From: Flavobacteriaceae bacterium GF1
GTDB lineage: Bacteria; Bacteroidota; Bacteroidia; Flavobacteriales; Flavobacteriaceae
Direction of reading: 5' to 3'
DNA length: 64,000 bases
Assembly: GCA_009797885.1 (NCBI GenBank)
Contig: WNKP01000001.1
Coordinates: forward strand, 62,001 to 126,000
Below, one piece after another: positions 9,932-18,614 of this stretch. The stretch's first letter is position 1; each line of letters opens with the position of its first letter. The translations under genes and the position numbers were made by a program. Under the pieces are notes generated by a model, which was not told the DNA's origin, searched no databases, and was given only the letters and a program-made list of their open reading frames with translations.

Positions 9932-12244
9932 TTATTCCTCCGTCAATGCTATCCTTTTGGAAAGGGATGTCAACGTACCATCCACACCCATACCTTCAAT
10001 ATGCAGAAGCACGCCGTTTTGACCAAGCAATGGAATTGTAAATGAAGTCGGGACTTCAGAATCCACATTAATATTTGCTTTCCAATCCAAAGTGCCATAG
10101 TTCCTAAAAACAGCGCTGGCATAGTCTGGATAATTAGCAGCAAAATACTCTTGGGGTTGGGCATATCCCTTTTCTATGGCAAACTTGATGAACTTGTCCC
10201 GCTTTTCAGGAGGCACATAATTTTGGTTTAGAGCAATTGATACAAAAGCATCTGGAGGTGTCTTGCTATAGGTAACATACTTTACATGCTTTAATGCCAT
10301 CCCCATTATTTCATTGGCATTAACAAACGAACCCCCAACATAAAGAGGTACTGGTCTTAATCGGCCGTACTTCGTTATGGCCAGGTTAAAGGAACCTCCA
10401 TCGAAACTAATACCAAATCCTAATCCGGCTAAAAAGTTTACCAACGATTTGTGTCTCTCAATTTCTTCATCACCTATGAACCTACCTAGGGTAGTTGGAG
10501 AAAAATCAATTATCTTATTTTCTTTCTTTTTATCTGAAACGGTCACCTCACTCAACGCAATGGTGCGCTCGTCAAGGCTCAGTGTTTGATCAAAAGTAAC
10601 TTCTTCAACACCCTTAGTTTCATTTTCCAGGGTTTCCTTTGCCAGCCAGGTATTTACACCCTCTCCGGCCTCTTCTAAACTTTCACCGATTTTAACCATT
10701 GCCTCTGGTCTCCGTAGGTTGCCCCCCGCACCAAGAAGACTGAGGCCTATGGAATCCCCCACAAAAAGGGGCATGCTGTGTCCAAAAGATGCATCGCTTC
10801 TTAAATCCACATTATCCATGGTTTTTGAAAGACCGGTGTATAGCACAAGCTGCCGTTCATTACCCAAGCGGGCATCAGTAATCCTTCCGGAGAAGGGAAT
10901 ACCCTTTTCCAGTTCAAAATCTACTTTGACCTCTTCTAGTTTCCGTGAATTCCAATCGTATTTCCCCCAACCTTCTATCAACAGCCGCTTGTCCAATTCA
11001 AATCGCCTTTGCCTATCCTGCACTTCAAAATAATATCGGTCTTGAAAGCTTTCATTGACATAGGGATAAACCAAAAATGAAGAGATGATGGAATGATCTG
11101 GGGTGTAAGCCCTACTTGAACCGGGCAGTGCCGATAAACTCAGGTTAGCGCTTTGTTCCACTCCATTGGGCAGCATTAAATCCACCTGAATGGAATCCCC
11201 GAATGCTGTCAGGCAATGTTCAATTTCCACCTTACCCCCAAAAACAGCTTCTCGATGGTTAAAGAACATCCTCCGGGCAATAGGTTCCAGACTATTATCA
11301 AAGAGTACGGCCGTTAGGACGCCATGTGGCATTTGATTGCGGTCAAACCAAATTTTGGGTTCGTCCCCATTTACCTCAAAGTCCTCTAGACCAATAAAAT
11401 CATCCTGATAAACCGCTAAGGTATATGCTTTCCCATCTTCTATATTAAAAAGGCTTTTTGAACCCACCATGGTCATTAAAACCTTATCCACGTCTTTGTT
11501 ATCCACACTGATTCCAAATTCGTTGTCCACAGCTTCTGGTAGCTTTTCCCTGATAAGGTTTCCATCAAAACCTTCCATTTGTATATAGTAGGTGCTGCCG
11601 GGTTCAACCTTAAAGCCCGTTTTACCCATGCCAAAACGATTGGTGGCTACCTTTTTACGGACTATTTGGCCATTTCCATCCACCAGTTCCAGGTTTTTGA
11701 CCGATATCCCTTGCCCCAGACTATTGCTAATCAATAGGCCCACTTGGTTGTACGCCCCTGTTATCAGTTGCCCTCCTTCGGGGTATATGGAAATCTTTAT
11801 AGCTCCCGTTTGCAAATCCTCTGCCTCTGCGTCGTTCCGCAACACACGAATGTTCTGCCGATAGGGGTGTAGCTCCTTAAAATTGCGCATATAATTGGTC
11901 CATGCCAGTACCGTATGCGCTGTACCAATTAAAGAGGAGTCAATGGCAAAATCGCCCTGGGCCAGGCCATTTTCCACATAAAAGAGCTTCCTTTTCAGTT
12001 CTTTTCCCGTGCCGTCAAAAATCCCGACATGCAAATTTGATGTGAAAAATGAAGGTAGTTTGCTCCTTTGATTCCGTACATAGGCCTTAAACCATAACCG
12101 TTCCCCCTGCAAAAAAGTGGTCTTGTTCAAATGGAGGTGGATATTCTCCATTAACCCAACGGAATCCTTTTGACCATCCGCCTGTTGTCCATTGGTAAAA
12201 AATAGTGAACCCAAAATGAAAATAAAGAGTAATTCTTTTCCCAT
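9932..12244 (-). CDS. Exported MG2-like/TonB-plug-like protein of unknown function
   Basis: A 770-residue secreted or outer-membrane-associated protein with a signal peptide (residues 1-20). The N-terminal segment HLHLNKTTFLQGERLWFKAY resembles the MG2-type repeats of large Bacteroidota surface proteins, followed by beta-rich domains. Near residues 590-690 the text (LSEVTVSDKKKE, then FLAGLGFGISFDGG and PLYVGGSFVNANEI) looks like a TonB plug domain with no barrel after it. Such proteins are common in Flavobacteriia and uncharacterised. It is monocistronic as far as visible; I do not assign a function. Confidence 0.65.
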   Translation of the reverse strand: MGKELLFIFILGSLFFTNGQQADGQKDSVGLMENIHLHLNKTTFLQGERLWFKAYVRNQRSKLPSFFTSNLHVGIFDGTGKELKRKLFYVENGLAQGDFAIDSSLIGTAHTVLAWTNYMRNFKELHPYRQNIRVLRNDAEAEDLQTGAIKISIYPEGGQLITGAYNQVGLLISNSLGQGISVKNLELVDGNGQIVRKKVATNRFGMGKTGFKVEPGSTYYIQMEGFDGNLIREKLPEAVDNEFGISVDNKDVDKVLMTMVGSKSLFNIEDGKAYTLAVYQDDFIGLEDFEVNGDEPKIWFDRNQMPHGVLTAVLFDNSLEPIARRMFFNHREAVFGGKVEIEHCLTAFGDSIQVDLMLPNGVEQSANLSLSALPGSSRAYTPDHSIISSFLVYPYVNESFQDRYYFEVQDRQRRFELDKRLLIEGWGKYDWNSRKLEEVKVDFELEKGIPFSGRITDARLGNERQLVLYTGLSKTMDNVDLRSDASFGHSMPLFVGDSIGLSLLGAGGNLRRPEAMVKIGESLEEAGEGVNTWLAKETLENETKGVEEVTFDQTLSLDERTIALSEVTVSDKKKENKIIDFSPTTLGRFIGDEEIERHKSLVNFLAGLGFGISFDGGSFNLAITKYGRLRPVPLYVGGSFVNANEIMGMALKHVKYVTYSKTPPDAFVSIALNQNYVPPEKRDKFIKFAIEKGYAQPQEYFAANYPDYASAVFRNYGTLDWKANINVDSEVPTSFTIPLLGQNGVLLHIEGMGVDGTLTSLSKRIALTEE

Positions 12245-12433
12245 TGATCAATGAAGTTCGATACAATGAAAAATATCAAAAAATGCCCCGCTTTACCAGC
12301 ACTTTTAGATAGAATTAGCACTTTTTTGGGAATTTAAAGGACGAATAGTCCAGCTACCGAGCGGACGCGCCTTTTATGCTTGACACCAATTTCCGCTTCT
12401 TTGGCATCCGTGGATTTATGGCAATACAAAGGT

Positions 12434-13735
12434 TTATTTCTTTCGAAGAAACACAGTTATGGGCACCCCCGTAAAATCAAAGTGTTTGCGTATCTGGTTT
12501 TCCAAAAAACGTTTGTACGGTTCCCGGACATATTGCGGTAGATTGCAGAAAAATGCAAATTGGGGATAAGGGGTGGGCAACTGGGTACAAAACTTGATCT
12601 TTACATACTTCCCCTTATAGGCGGGAGGTGGACTTTTCTCAATAATGGGAAGCATGACATCATTGAATTCGCGTGTTTTTATTTTCCTGCTTCGATTTTG
12701 ATAAACCTCCACCGCGGTTTCAATGGCCTTAAAAATCCGTTGTTTGTTCAGTACCGAAATGAAAACAATGGGGACATCATCAAACGGTTCCAATTGTTTC
12801 CTGATCTTTTGGGAGTATTCCTTTACCGAATTGGTCTCCTTCTCCACCAAATCCCATTTATTGACCAAAATGACCACGCCCTTATGATTACGTTGGGCCA
12901 GCCAAAAGATGTTCTGTACCTGGCCATCAAACCCCCGGGTGGCATCAAATAGCAAAATACAGACATCACAGTATTCTATGGAACGTACGGAACGCATTAC
13001 GGAATAAAACTCCAAATCTTCCTTCACTTTGGCTTTTCTACGTATACCCGCGGTATCCACTAAATTGAACTCGAACCCAAACCGGTTGTATTTGGTATCA
13101 ATACTGTCCCGTGTTGTTCCGGCAATATCGGTGACAATGTACCGGTCTTCACCGATCAGCGCATTGATAAACGAAGATTTCCCGGCATTGGGCCTTCCCA
13201 CGACGGCAAAACGGGGCAGTTCGGCCTCTTCTTCGGCCTTTTCCGGAAGTACTTTGACCAAGGCGTCCAACAGTTCCCCCGTTCCACTGCCATTGATACT
13301 GGAAAGGGCATAATATTCACCAAGTCCCAGGGCGTAGAACTCCACGGCATCGGCTGCTCGTTGTGCATTGTCCACTTTGTTCACGGCCAGAAAAGTGGGT
13401 TTGTCCACCCTACGCAATAAATTGGCCACGTCCTCGTCCATTCCAGTTACTCCGGATTCCACGTCTACCATAAAAATTATGGCATCGGCTTCATCAATGG
13501 CCAATTCCACCTGTTTGTCTATTTCCTGCTCAAAAATATCATCGCTCCCCACAACATACCCTCCGGTATCAATAACGGAAAACTCTTTCCCGTTCCAATC
13601 GCTCTTCCCATAATGTCGGTCCCGGGTAACCCCACTGACGGCATCCACAATGGCTTCCCTTTTCTGAATCAAGCGATTGAAAAACGTGGACTTTCCCACA
13701 TTTGGCCTTCCTACTATGGCGACAATGCCTCCCAT
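12434..13735 (-). CDS. der: Ribosome-associated GTPase Der (EngA)
   Basis: Der is a tandem GTPase needed for 50S ribosome assembly. Two G domains are visible: the first with [13 protein letters not shown] and NKVD, the second with [13 protein letters not shown] and NKWD, followed by a KH-like C-terminal domain ending ITVFLRKK. I start it at the ATG at 13735 ([16 protein letters not shown]); an in-frame TTG six codons upstream is less likely. About 434 residues is normal for the family. It is not obviously in an operon. Confidence 0.97.
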   Translation of the reverse strand: MGGIVAIVGRPNVGKSTFFNRLIQKREAIVDAVSGVTRDRHYGKSDWNGKEFSVIDTGGYVVGSDDIFEQEIDKQVELAIDEADAIIFMVDVESGVTGMDEDVANLLRRVDKPTFLAVNKVDNAQRAADAVEFYALGLGEYYALSSINGSGTGELLDALVKVLPEKAEEEAELPRFAVVGRPNAGKSSFINALIGEDRYIVTDIAGTTRDSIDTKYNRFGFEFNLVDTAGIRRKAKVKEDLEFYSVMRSVRSIEYCDVCILLFDATRGFDGQVQNIFWLAQRNHKGVVILVNKWDLVEKETNSVKEYSQKIRKQLEPFDDVPIVFISVLNKQRIFKAIETAVEVYQNRSRKIKTREFNDVMLPIIEKSPPPAYKGKYVKIKFCTQLPTPYPQFAFFCNLPQYVREPYKRFLENQIRKHFDFTGVPITVFLRKK

Positions 13736-13810
13736 GCCCTTAAATTTTGGCAAAAGTAGTATTATTTATAAAGAAAAATGGATACCTTTTCCTGCCTTAA
13801 CCCATAAATA

Positions 13811-14323
13811 ATGAGCGAACTGGTCAACGAAATTGTTCTTAGGCCACGGTTCGATATTCGATTGTATACCGATCCGGACACCCTCAAGGCTGCTTTTGAT
13901 ATTCAGCCCAAAGACCCTTTTTTGCTCAAACGGATAGACGAACACGTTTATATTCGATTCAAAAAAGAGAAAACCACTTTTTGGTCACCACAGTTGCATC
14001 TGGAAATCAGTTCCTTTAGCCCACAAAAAAGTACGATCCATGGGGTCTTTGGGCCAAATCCCACCTTGTGGACCTTCTTTATGTTCCTTCATTTTGGTGT
14101 AGCCACCGCTTTTATCATCATGGGCATCTTTGCCTATTCCAAACATTCACTGGGTCACAATGTCACGCTATGGCTGATCGGAATGGGTTTTTTGGTGGTC
14201 ATTTGGTTTTCACTGTACGCCTTTGGAAGGTTGGGCAAGGCCAAGGGGAAACCACAAATGCAACAATTGCGAAAATATGCCGATGAACTGTTTATCGGTA
14301 TCCAGAAACAACATGGAACTTAA
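13811..14323 (+). CDS. Hypothetical membrane protein
   Basis: I do not recognise this 170-residue protein. Its N-terminal 85 residues are polar and beta-like, and are followed by two membrane helices (LWTFFMFLHFGVATAFIIMG and TLWLIGMGFLVVIWFSLYAF) and a basic cytoplasmic tail. It lies divergent to der with 75 bases between the starts, and convergent to era. The long ATG-initiated frame with a coherent membrane topology supports a real gene. Confidence 0.75.
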   Translation: MSELVNEIVLRPRFDIRLYTDPDTLKAAFDIQPKDPFLLKRIDEHVYIRFKKEKTTFWSPQLHLEISSFSPQKSTIHGVFGPNPTLWTFFMFLHFGVATAFIIMGIFAYSKHSLGHNVTLWLIGMGFLVVIWFSLYAFGRLGKAKGKPQMQQLRKYADELFIGIQKQHGT

Positions 14324-14446
14324 AAGGGAAGCTTCAATAGGCCGGCAATAGCAGGACCCTACTGCAGTGACTTCCGAACCTTTTGGAACAATCCACAATT
14401 GGCCGAACAGGGCCACGGTGACGTATTTTATTGAATGTACCGAAGT

Positions 14447-15325
14447 TTAGGAATTATAGCCAAACCGCTTTAATTGATTGCTGTTGGAACGCCAGTTCTT
14501 GTTGACTTTTACGTACAGCTCAATATGGACCTGTTTTCCAAAGAATTTTTCCAAATCTTCCCTGGCCCCAACACCCACTTTCTTAAGGGCGCCACCTTTA
14601 TGCCCAATAATGATCCCTTTTTGGGAGTCCCGTTCCACCATGATAATGGAGCGGATTCTAATGATCTGTTCGTCCTCCAGGAATTCCTCGGTCTCCACTT
14701 CCACGGAATAGGGAATCTCCTTTTTGTAATGCAATAATATTTTTTCCCTTATGGCCTCATTGACAAAAAAGCGTTCGGGTTTATCAGTGAACTGGTCTTT
14801 GGGAAAATAGGGAGGTCCCTCGGGAAGCAATTCCAAAATGCGCTTAAAGACTTCTTCTACATTGAAGTTTTCCAAAGCGGAAATAGGATGGATTTCAGCA
14901 TTGGGTAACTGTTCCTTCCAAAAAGCTACCTGCGCTTCCAAGATCTGTTGTTCCGAAATGTCGATTTTGTTCAGGAGCAACAACACTGGAATGGACGTAT
15001 TCCTGATCTTTTGGAAAAAATCGGTGTCCTTTAGCCCCTTTTCCCCAATTTCGACCATATATAAAAGCACATCGGCATCTTCCAAAGCGGATTTTACAAA
15101 ATTCATCATGGATTGCTGTAGCTCATAGGCCGGTTTAATAATCCCTGGGGTATCCGAAAAAACCACTTGAAAATCCTCTCCATTAACGATTCCAAAAATG
15201 CGATGCCGCGTTGTTTGTGCTTTGGAAGTGATAATGGAGAGCTTTTCCCCTACCAAGGCATTCATTAAAGTGGATTTCCCAACATTGGGGTTTCCAATGA
15301 TGTTTACAAAACCGGATTTATGCAT
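14447..15325 (-). CDS. era: GTPase Era
   Basis: Era binds the 3' end of 16S rRNA and is needed for 30S maturation. The G domain shows GNPNVGKST (P-loop), DTPG and NKID. The C-terminal KH domain contains GHKGGALKKVGVGAREDLEK, the RNA-binding loop. It is 292 residues, normal for the family. The start overlaps the end of the symporter gene upstream by 8 bases, so the two are probably co-transcribed. Confidence 0.97.
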   Translation of the reverse strand: MHKSGFVNIIGNPNVGKSTLMNALVGEKLSIITSKAQTTRHRIFGIVNGEDFQVVFSDTPGIIKPAYELQQSMMNFVKSALEDADVLLYMVEIGEKGLKDTDFFQKIRNTSIPVLLLLNKIDISEQQILEAQVAFWKEQLPNAEIHPISALENFNVEEVFKRILELLPEGPPYFPKDQFTDKPERFFVNEAIREKILLHYKKEIPYSVEVETEEFLEDEQIIRIRSIIMVERDSQKGIIIGHKGGALKKVGVGAREDLEKFFGKQVHIELYVKVNKNWRSNSNQLKRFGYNS

Positions 15326-16703
15326 TCTTCTCTTTTTTCAGTTTTTCAAAATAGTCCTTGCCCGCTTTGTTCACTTTTGGTGCCAATAGCAGTACCGCAA
15401 TCATATTGGGAATCACCATAAGTGCATACGAAAGGTCAATGAGGTTTTTTACCAATTCCAGGGAGGCAACTGCGGCGAACACGATCATAACAACAAAGTA
15501 GACGTTGTACAGCCTGCCTATTTTGGCATTGGTCAAGTACGAAAGACTTTTTACCCCATAATAGGAATAGGTAAACAGAGTGGACAGGGCAAAGGCCGAG
15601 ACAATGATCATCAGGAGAATACCGCCCCAACTCCCAAGAGCGGTGTTGAAGGCATTTAAGGTCATGACAATACCGCTACCATCCTCCAGATACGCCCCGC
15701 TCAATATTAAAACTACGGCCGTAAACGTACAGACCAAAATAGTATCAATAAAGGGCCCCAGCATGGCTACCAAACCCTCTCGAATGGGCTCATCATTTTT
15801 GGACTGGCCGTGGTACATGGGTGCAGAACCCAAGCCAGCTTCATTGGAAAACATGGCCCTGCGGACGCCAATGATGACCAAACCCCAAAATCCACCGGTG
15901 ACCACGGTCTTAAAGTTCCAGGCTTCCGAAACGATCAGTTTTAGTGAAGGCCATACCGCAGAGGAATTGGCAACCATGACCATGATAACGGTAATCAAAT
16001 ACACCATGACCATAAAAGGAACAATGGCCGTGGCCACCTTGGCAATATTCTTTAGTCCCCCAAAAATCACAAATGAAGATATAATGGCCAGGACAACCCC
16101 AATGGTCAATTTCCAATTGAACAGGGGATCTGTTTCCGTTCCGCCCATAGCCAGTAAACTGGTCTCGGGCTGTACGACCCCCATAAAGGTTTCCGTGAAT
16201 TGGTTGGCCGTAAAAACCCCCAAAAACCCAAAAAGCCCCGCAATGCTAAAAAATATGGCCAGGGGTTTCGCCTTATGGCCCAACCCTTTTGTAATATAGA
16301 ACATGGGACCTCCCTGGAGCTTACCATTGGAATCCTCCCCACGGTACATAATGGCAAGGCTACAGGAATAGAACTTGATACACATTCCAATCAGGGCAGT
16401 CATCCAAATCCAAAATACAACTCCAGGACCGCCATCGTGAATGGCAATGGCCACTCCGGAAATATTTCCCAATCCCACTGTGGCTGCAACCGCAGCGGAA
16501 AGCGCCTGTAATGAGCTTACATCCCCTTTCGCTGTCTTATCATCATATTTTCCAGCTGTTATGGCAATAGCGTGTCCAAAAAATCGGTAGGGCAGGCCTT
16601 TGGAATATACCACCAAAAACAGTCCCCCACCGATCAAAAGGACAAACATGGGCCATTCCGTTCCGGAAATGGCTCGAACTAAAAAGTCATTGATTACTTC
16701 CAT
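15318..16703 (-). CDS. Sodium:alanine symporter (AGCS family)
   Basis: Predicted Na+-driven amino acid importer of the alanine or glycine:cation symporter family. It has about ten membrane helices and the family signature GLGNISGVAIAIHDGGPGVV with FSNEAGLGSAPMYHG further on. I chose the ATG at 16703 (MEVINDFLVRAISG). Extending upstream to 16859 adds 52 residues translated from a REP-like palindrome and the truncated tRNA copy, which is clearly not coding. Length from this start is about 461 residues, within the family range. Confidence 0.93.
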   Translation of the reverse strand: MEVINDFLVRAISGTEWPMFVLLIGGGLFLVVYSKGLPYRFFGHAIAITAGKYDDKTAKGDVSSLQALSAAVAATVGLGNISGVAIAIHDGGPGVVFWIWMTALIGMCIKFYSCSLAIMYRGEDSNGKLQGGPMFYITKGLGHKAKPLAIFFSIAGLFGFLGVFTANQFTETFMGVVQPETSLLAMGGTETDPLFNWKLTIGVVLAIISSFVIFGGLKNIAKVATAIVPFMVMVYLITVIMVMVANSSAVWPSLKLIVSEAWNFKTVVTGGFWGLVIIGVRRAMFSNEAGLGSAPMYHGQSKNDEPIREGLVAMLGPFIDTILVCTFTAVVLILSGAYLEDGSGIVMTLNAFNTALGSWGGILLMIIVSAFALSTLFTYSYYGVKSLSYLTNAKIGRLYNVYFVVMIVFAAVASLELVKNLIDLSYALMVIPNMIAVLLLAPKVNKAGKDYFEKLKKEKNA

Positions 16704-16745
16704 GCCTTCGAAAGTATCGATTTTAAAGGAAACCTTGGAACAGAT

Positions 16746-16777
16746 TTTGATTAAAACCAAAAAGGGTCGTATATTTG
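16746..16777 (+). promoter_or_regulatory. Probable tRNA promoter
   Basis: A TTTG at 16746-16749 and a TATATTTG at 16770-16777 match the Bacteroidota -33 (TTG) and -7 (TAnnTTTG) elements with 20 bases between them. The first RNA bases would fall near 16781, just before the truncated tRNA copy and about 115 bases before the intact tRNA. Confidence 0.55.
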
Positions 16778-16786
16778 CCCTCCCAT

Positions 16787-16805
16787 ATCGCGGGGTAGAG
16801 CAGTA
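16787..16805 (+). repeat. 5' fragment of the initiator tRNA gene
   Basis: These 19 bases repeat the first 17 bases of the intact tRNA (from 16895) plus two upstream bases. Identity stops abruptly at GTAC, where the REP-like palindrome begins. With the 3' fragment at 17068 it could be the two halves of a second tRNA copy. Confidence 0.8.
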
Positions 16806-16833
16806 CCCTTCGACGAAGCTCAGGGCAGGGTAC
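16803..16833. repeat. REP-like palindrome
   Basis: Arms GTACCCT (16803-16809) and AGGGTAC (16827-16833) enclose the core TTCGACGAAGCTCAGGGC. The core CCTTCGAC..AGCTCAGGG is a small dispersed palindrome familiar from many bacterial genomes, including Bacteroidota. An inverted relative lies at 17047-17067. Confidence 0.7.
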
Positions 16834-16894
16834 CTACTCCAACTGAGGAAAAGGAACAAAATACAGGTCTAGTTTTAGGCTTATAAACATACAT

Positions 16895-16967
<73 letters not shown>

Positions 16968-16975
16968 CTAAATCA

Positions 16976-17007
16976 AAAGCTTCATCAAAAGGATGGGGCT
17001 TTTTTTA
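16976..17007 (+). terminator. tRNA terminator
   Basis: An 11-base stem (AAAGCTTCATC against GATGGGGCTTT, two G:T pairs) with a 5-base loop is followed by a run of T. It begins 9 bases after the tRNA. Confidence 0.8.
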
Positions 17008-17046
17008 TTGTACGAGGTTAAAGGAAGCCCACTGGACGAGAAGTTT

Positions 17047-17067
17047 ACCCTGAGCGAAGTCGAAGGG
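17047..17067. repeat. REP-like palindrome, inverted copy
   Basis: ACCCTGAGCGAAGTCGAAGG followed by G is the reverse-oriented relative of the core at 16806-16825. It is joined directly to a 3' tRNA fragment, mirroring the first copy, which is joined to a 5' tRNA fragment. Confidence 0.7.
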
Positions 17068-17086
17068 AGTCCAGTCCCCGCTACTA
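17068..17086 (+). repeat. 3' fragment of the initiator tRNA gene
   Basis: AGTCCAGTCCCCGCTACTA is identical to the last bases of the intact tRNA plus its CTA (16952-16970). A perfect terminator-type hairpin follows at 17090-17120 (AAAGCCATCAAC, GAAA, GTTGGTGGCTTT and T run), as after the intact gene. Confidence 0.85.
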
Positions 17087-17089
17087 AGG

Positions 17090-17120
17090 AAAGCCATCAA
17101 CGAAAGTTGGTGGCTTTTTC
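17090..17120 (+). terminator. Terminator-like hairpin after tRNA fragment
   Basis: A 12-base stem with one T:G pair, a GAAA tetraloop and a T run. It follows the tRNA 3' fragment just as the functional terminator follows the intact tRNA. Confidence 0.7.
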
Positions 17121-17161
17121 TTTACGATAAAGGCAAGCTAGCTTGAACTTTTGAGCAAGGA

Positions 17162-17252
17162 AAAGGCTAAACCTCGCTCTAGCGAGGTTATGGCTTTATT
17201 TGTAAAGCCCCCCAAAAGGCCCATGGCGAAGCCATGAATCCAGTCCCCGCTA
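17162..17252 (+). repeat. Degenerate tRNA-flank repeat with third tRNA 3' end
   Basis: It contains a strong hairpin (ACCTCGC against GCGAGGT with an extended AAAGG/GGCTTT base), then a second hairpin CATGGC-GAA-GCCATG (17222-17236), then TCCAGTCCCCGCTA, a further copy of the tRNA 3' end (17239-17252). The same order recurs, diverged, at 27115-27208. Confidence 0.7.
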
Positions 17253-17375
17253 TTAGCAAAATCAAGAATTTACAGAAATATGGGGCCTTCTTTCATTTCT
17301 TATCTGAAACTTTCAACACGATTTTAAGTGAATGGAAGAATAAATTCTTAAGCTTAAAACGTTGCAAACCTGAAT

Positions 17376-17747
17376 TTACCCACCTCCACTCAATGAGACT
17401 ATTAAACCCGTTAATGATACTCCTATGATAAGTATGAATATTGCATCTATGGCATTAACTGCAAAATTAAAAATCATAACTATCGGATTAGAAGTTATTT
17501 CTTCGGCATAATCCGCTAATTTTAGCATGATTATAAAAAAGATGACGTAAAGAGCAAGCTTACCTATAAAAAACAAAGCTGCAAGCCAATTAGGTATTTC
17601 AGATTCCGGGTTAGGTACTTTTTTTTCAAATCTACGGGTGAATTCGTAATATACCCTTTCTTCGGGCAAAGCCCTGTCCTTCGTGTCCTTATTATGTTCC
17701 TTGGACTTAGGGACTAAGACGGGATAATTCCGTTTCTTTGAACTCAC
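17376..17747 (-). CDS. Hypothetical membrane protein
   Basis: An unrecognised 123-residue protein starting at a GTG. A basic, polar N-terminal half is followed by two membrane helices (LAALFFIGKLALYVIFFIIM and FAVNAIDAIFILIIGVSLTG) and a short Ser/Gly tail. It lies alone between the tRNA remnants and the peptide locus. Its coherent topology supports a real gene, though no family is recognised. Confidence 0.55.
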   Translation of the reverse strand: MSSKKRNYPVLVPKSKEHNKDTKDRALPEERVYYEFTRRFEKKVPNPESEIPNWLAALFFIGKLALYVIFFIIMLKLADYAEEITSNPIVMIFNFAVNAIDAIFILIIGVSLTGLIVSLSGGG

Positions 17748-18318
17748 GATACATTTATTTTAAGTTTCCACTTAAAGATAATAATTCAAAAAGGTAGCAC
17801 TCGAATTTTATTGAAGTTCGTCCCGAGATTTTAAGCGGGGGGACTAGGGGCTAAAAACATCAGTACATCTACTTTTGCTTTGAAAAAAATCATCCCAATC
17901 ATCATATTCAAACTCAATTAGTTATTGATTAAGACATTTACCCTTTCCATGTCAAATAATTTTAAATCAGGATGTTCCAGCGTTTCAATTTGTTCTTCTC
18001 CTTGTGAATGGGCAACTGTGTGCACATTATGATGCAAATCCACAGGATAAAAGAAACTCGATATCGCTTAGACCGAGTAATGAGCTTCCCTTTTTGTTGT
18101 TTCGCTTAGATTGCGCAGTTCTTCGGTATAAAAAATACGCCCATAATGTTTTGCACGGATTCGTAGACCGGTAGGGCCATAGCCTTTGGACCCTGTTTGT
18201 ATAAAACACGGAAACTCATCAAATGGGTTTCTTAGTAAAAAAGGCGTTAATCTGTTTTGGTGGAATTGAGACTATCAGGAAAAGACAGTCTCAATATCCT
18301 AATTAGCGGACTCCAGGA
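17748..18318. other. Intergenic stretch without recognised gene
   Basis: About 570 bases hold no convincing gene. On the minus strand, between 18209 and 18030, all three frames are partly open and read protein-like (for example YGPTGLRIRAKHYGRIFYTE in one frame), but none has a start and a recognisable family. It may be decayed coding sequence. Confidence 0.4.
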
Positions 18319-18519
18319 TTACCAACAATTAATAAAACCGGGTTCCGGAATGACACAGGCAAATCGAAGAACCTGACCTACACCACAGCAATAGCCTGGA
18401 GGACAGCTCTGACCTGGCCCGCCGCAGCCTATTTCGGTATTTAACCCACCAACTAATTGATTTTGTTCACTCTTGGATAGGAGCTCAACACCCTTAAGTT
18501 TTAAAATGCTTTCTAACAT
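18319..18519 (-). CDS. Six-cysteine GG-leader peptide precursor
   Basis: A 66-residue peptide precursor. The leader (residues 1-25) reads LKLKGVELLSKSEQNQLVGG, the Bacteroidota leader form ending in the double glycine cut by C39 peptidase transporters. The 41-residue core has six cysteines at core positions 7, 14, 19, 20, 30 and 40, i.e. C-x6-C-x4-CC-x9-C-x9-C, with CPPGYCCG in the middle. This order (C..C..CC..C..C) is that of cystine-knot and hevein-like peptides, so three disulfides are likely. I chose the ATG at 18519; a GTG at 18561 would add 14 residues with no leader character. The next gene upstream encodes a disulfide-forming fusion. No exporter is visible nearby. Confidence 0.75.
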   Translation of the reverse strand: MLESILKLKGVELLSKSEQNQLVGGLNTEIGCGGPGQSCPPGYCCGVGQVLRFACVIPEPGFINCW

Positions 18520-18575
18520 AACTTTATTTTTAAGATTATTATCCTGAACATTTAAAGACACTCAGCGTTTGTGTC

Positions 18576-18591
18576 TATTCTTGCAAGAATA
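18576..18591. promoter_or_regulatory. Perfect 16-base palindrome upstream of the peptide gene
   Basis: TATTCTTGCAAGAATA lies in the 95-base gap between the VKOR fusion and the peptide gene. On the minus strand its TATTCTTG (18591-18584) is one base from a -7 element. It could be an operator for a peptide-specific promoter. Confidence 0.4.
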
Positions 18592-18614
18592 TCTTAATTG
18601 CCATTACTTTACTA

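Noticed and set aside
15580-16299. 239-codon plus-strand ORF inside the symporter gene
   Set aside because: It is antisense to conserved membrane helices, and its low-complexity Thr/Pro/Lys composition is not protein-like.
16704-16859. N-terminal extension of the sodium:alanine symporter
   Set aside because: The extra codons come from a REP-like palindrome and a tRNA fragment; the family begins at the ATG at 16703.
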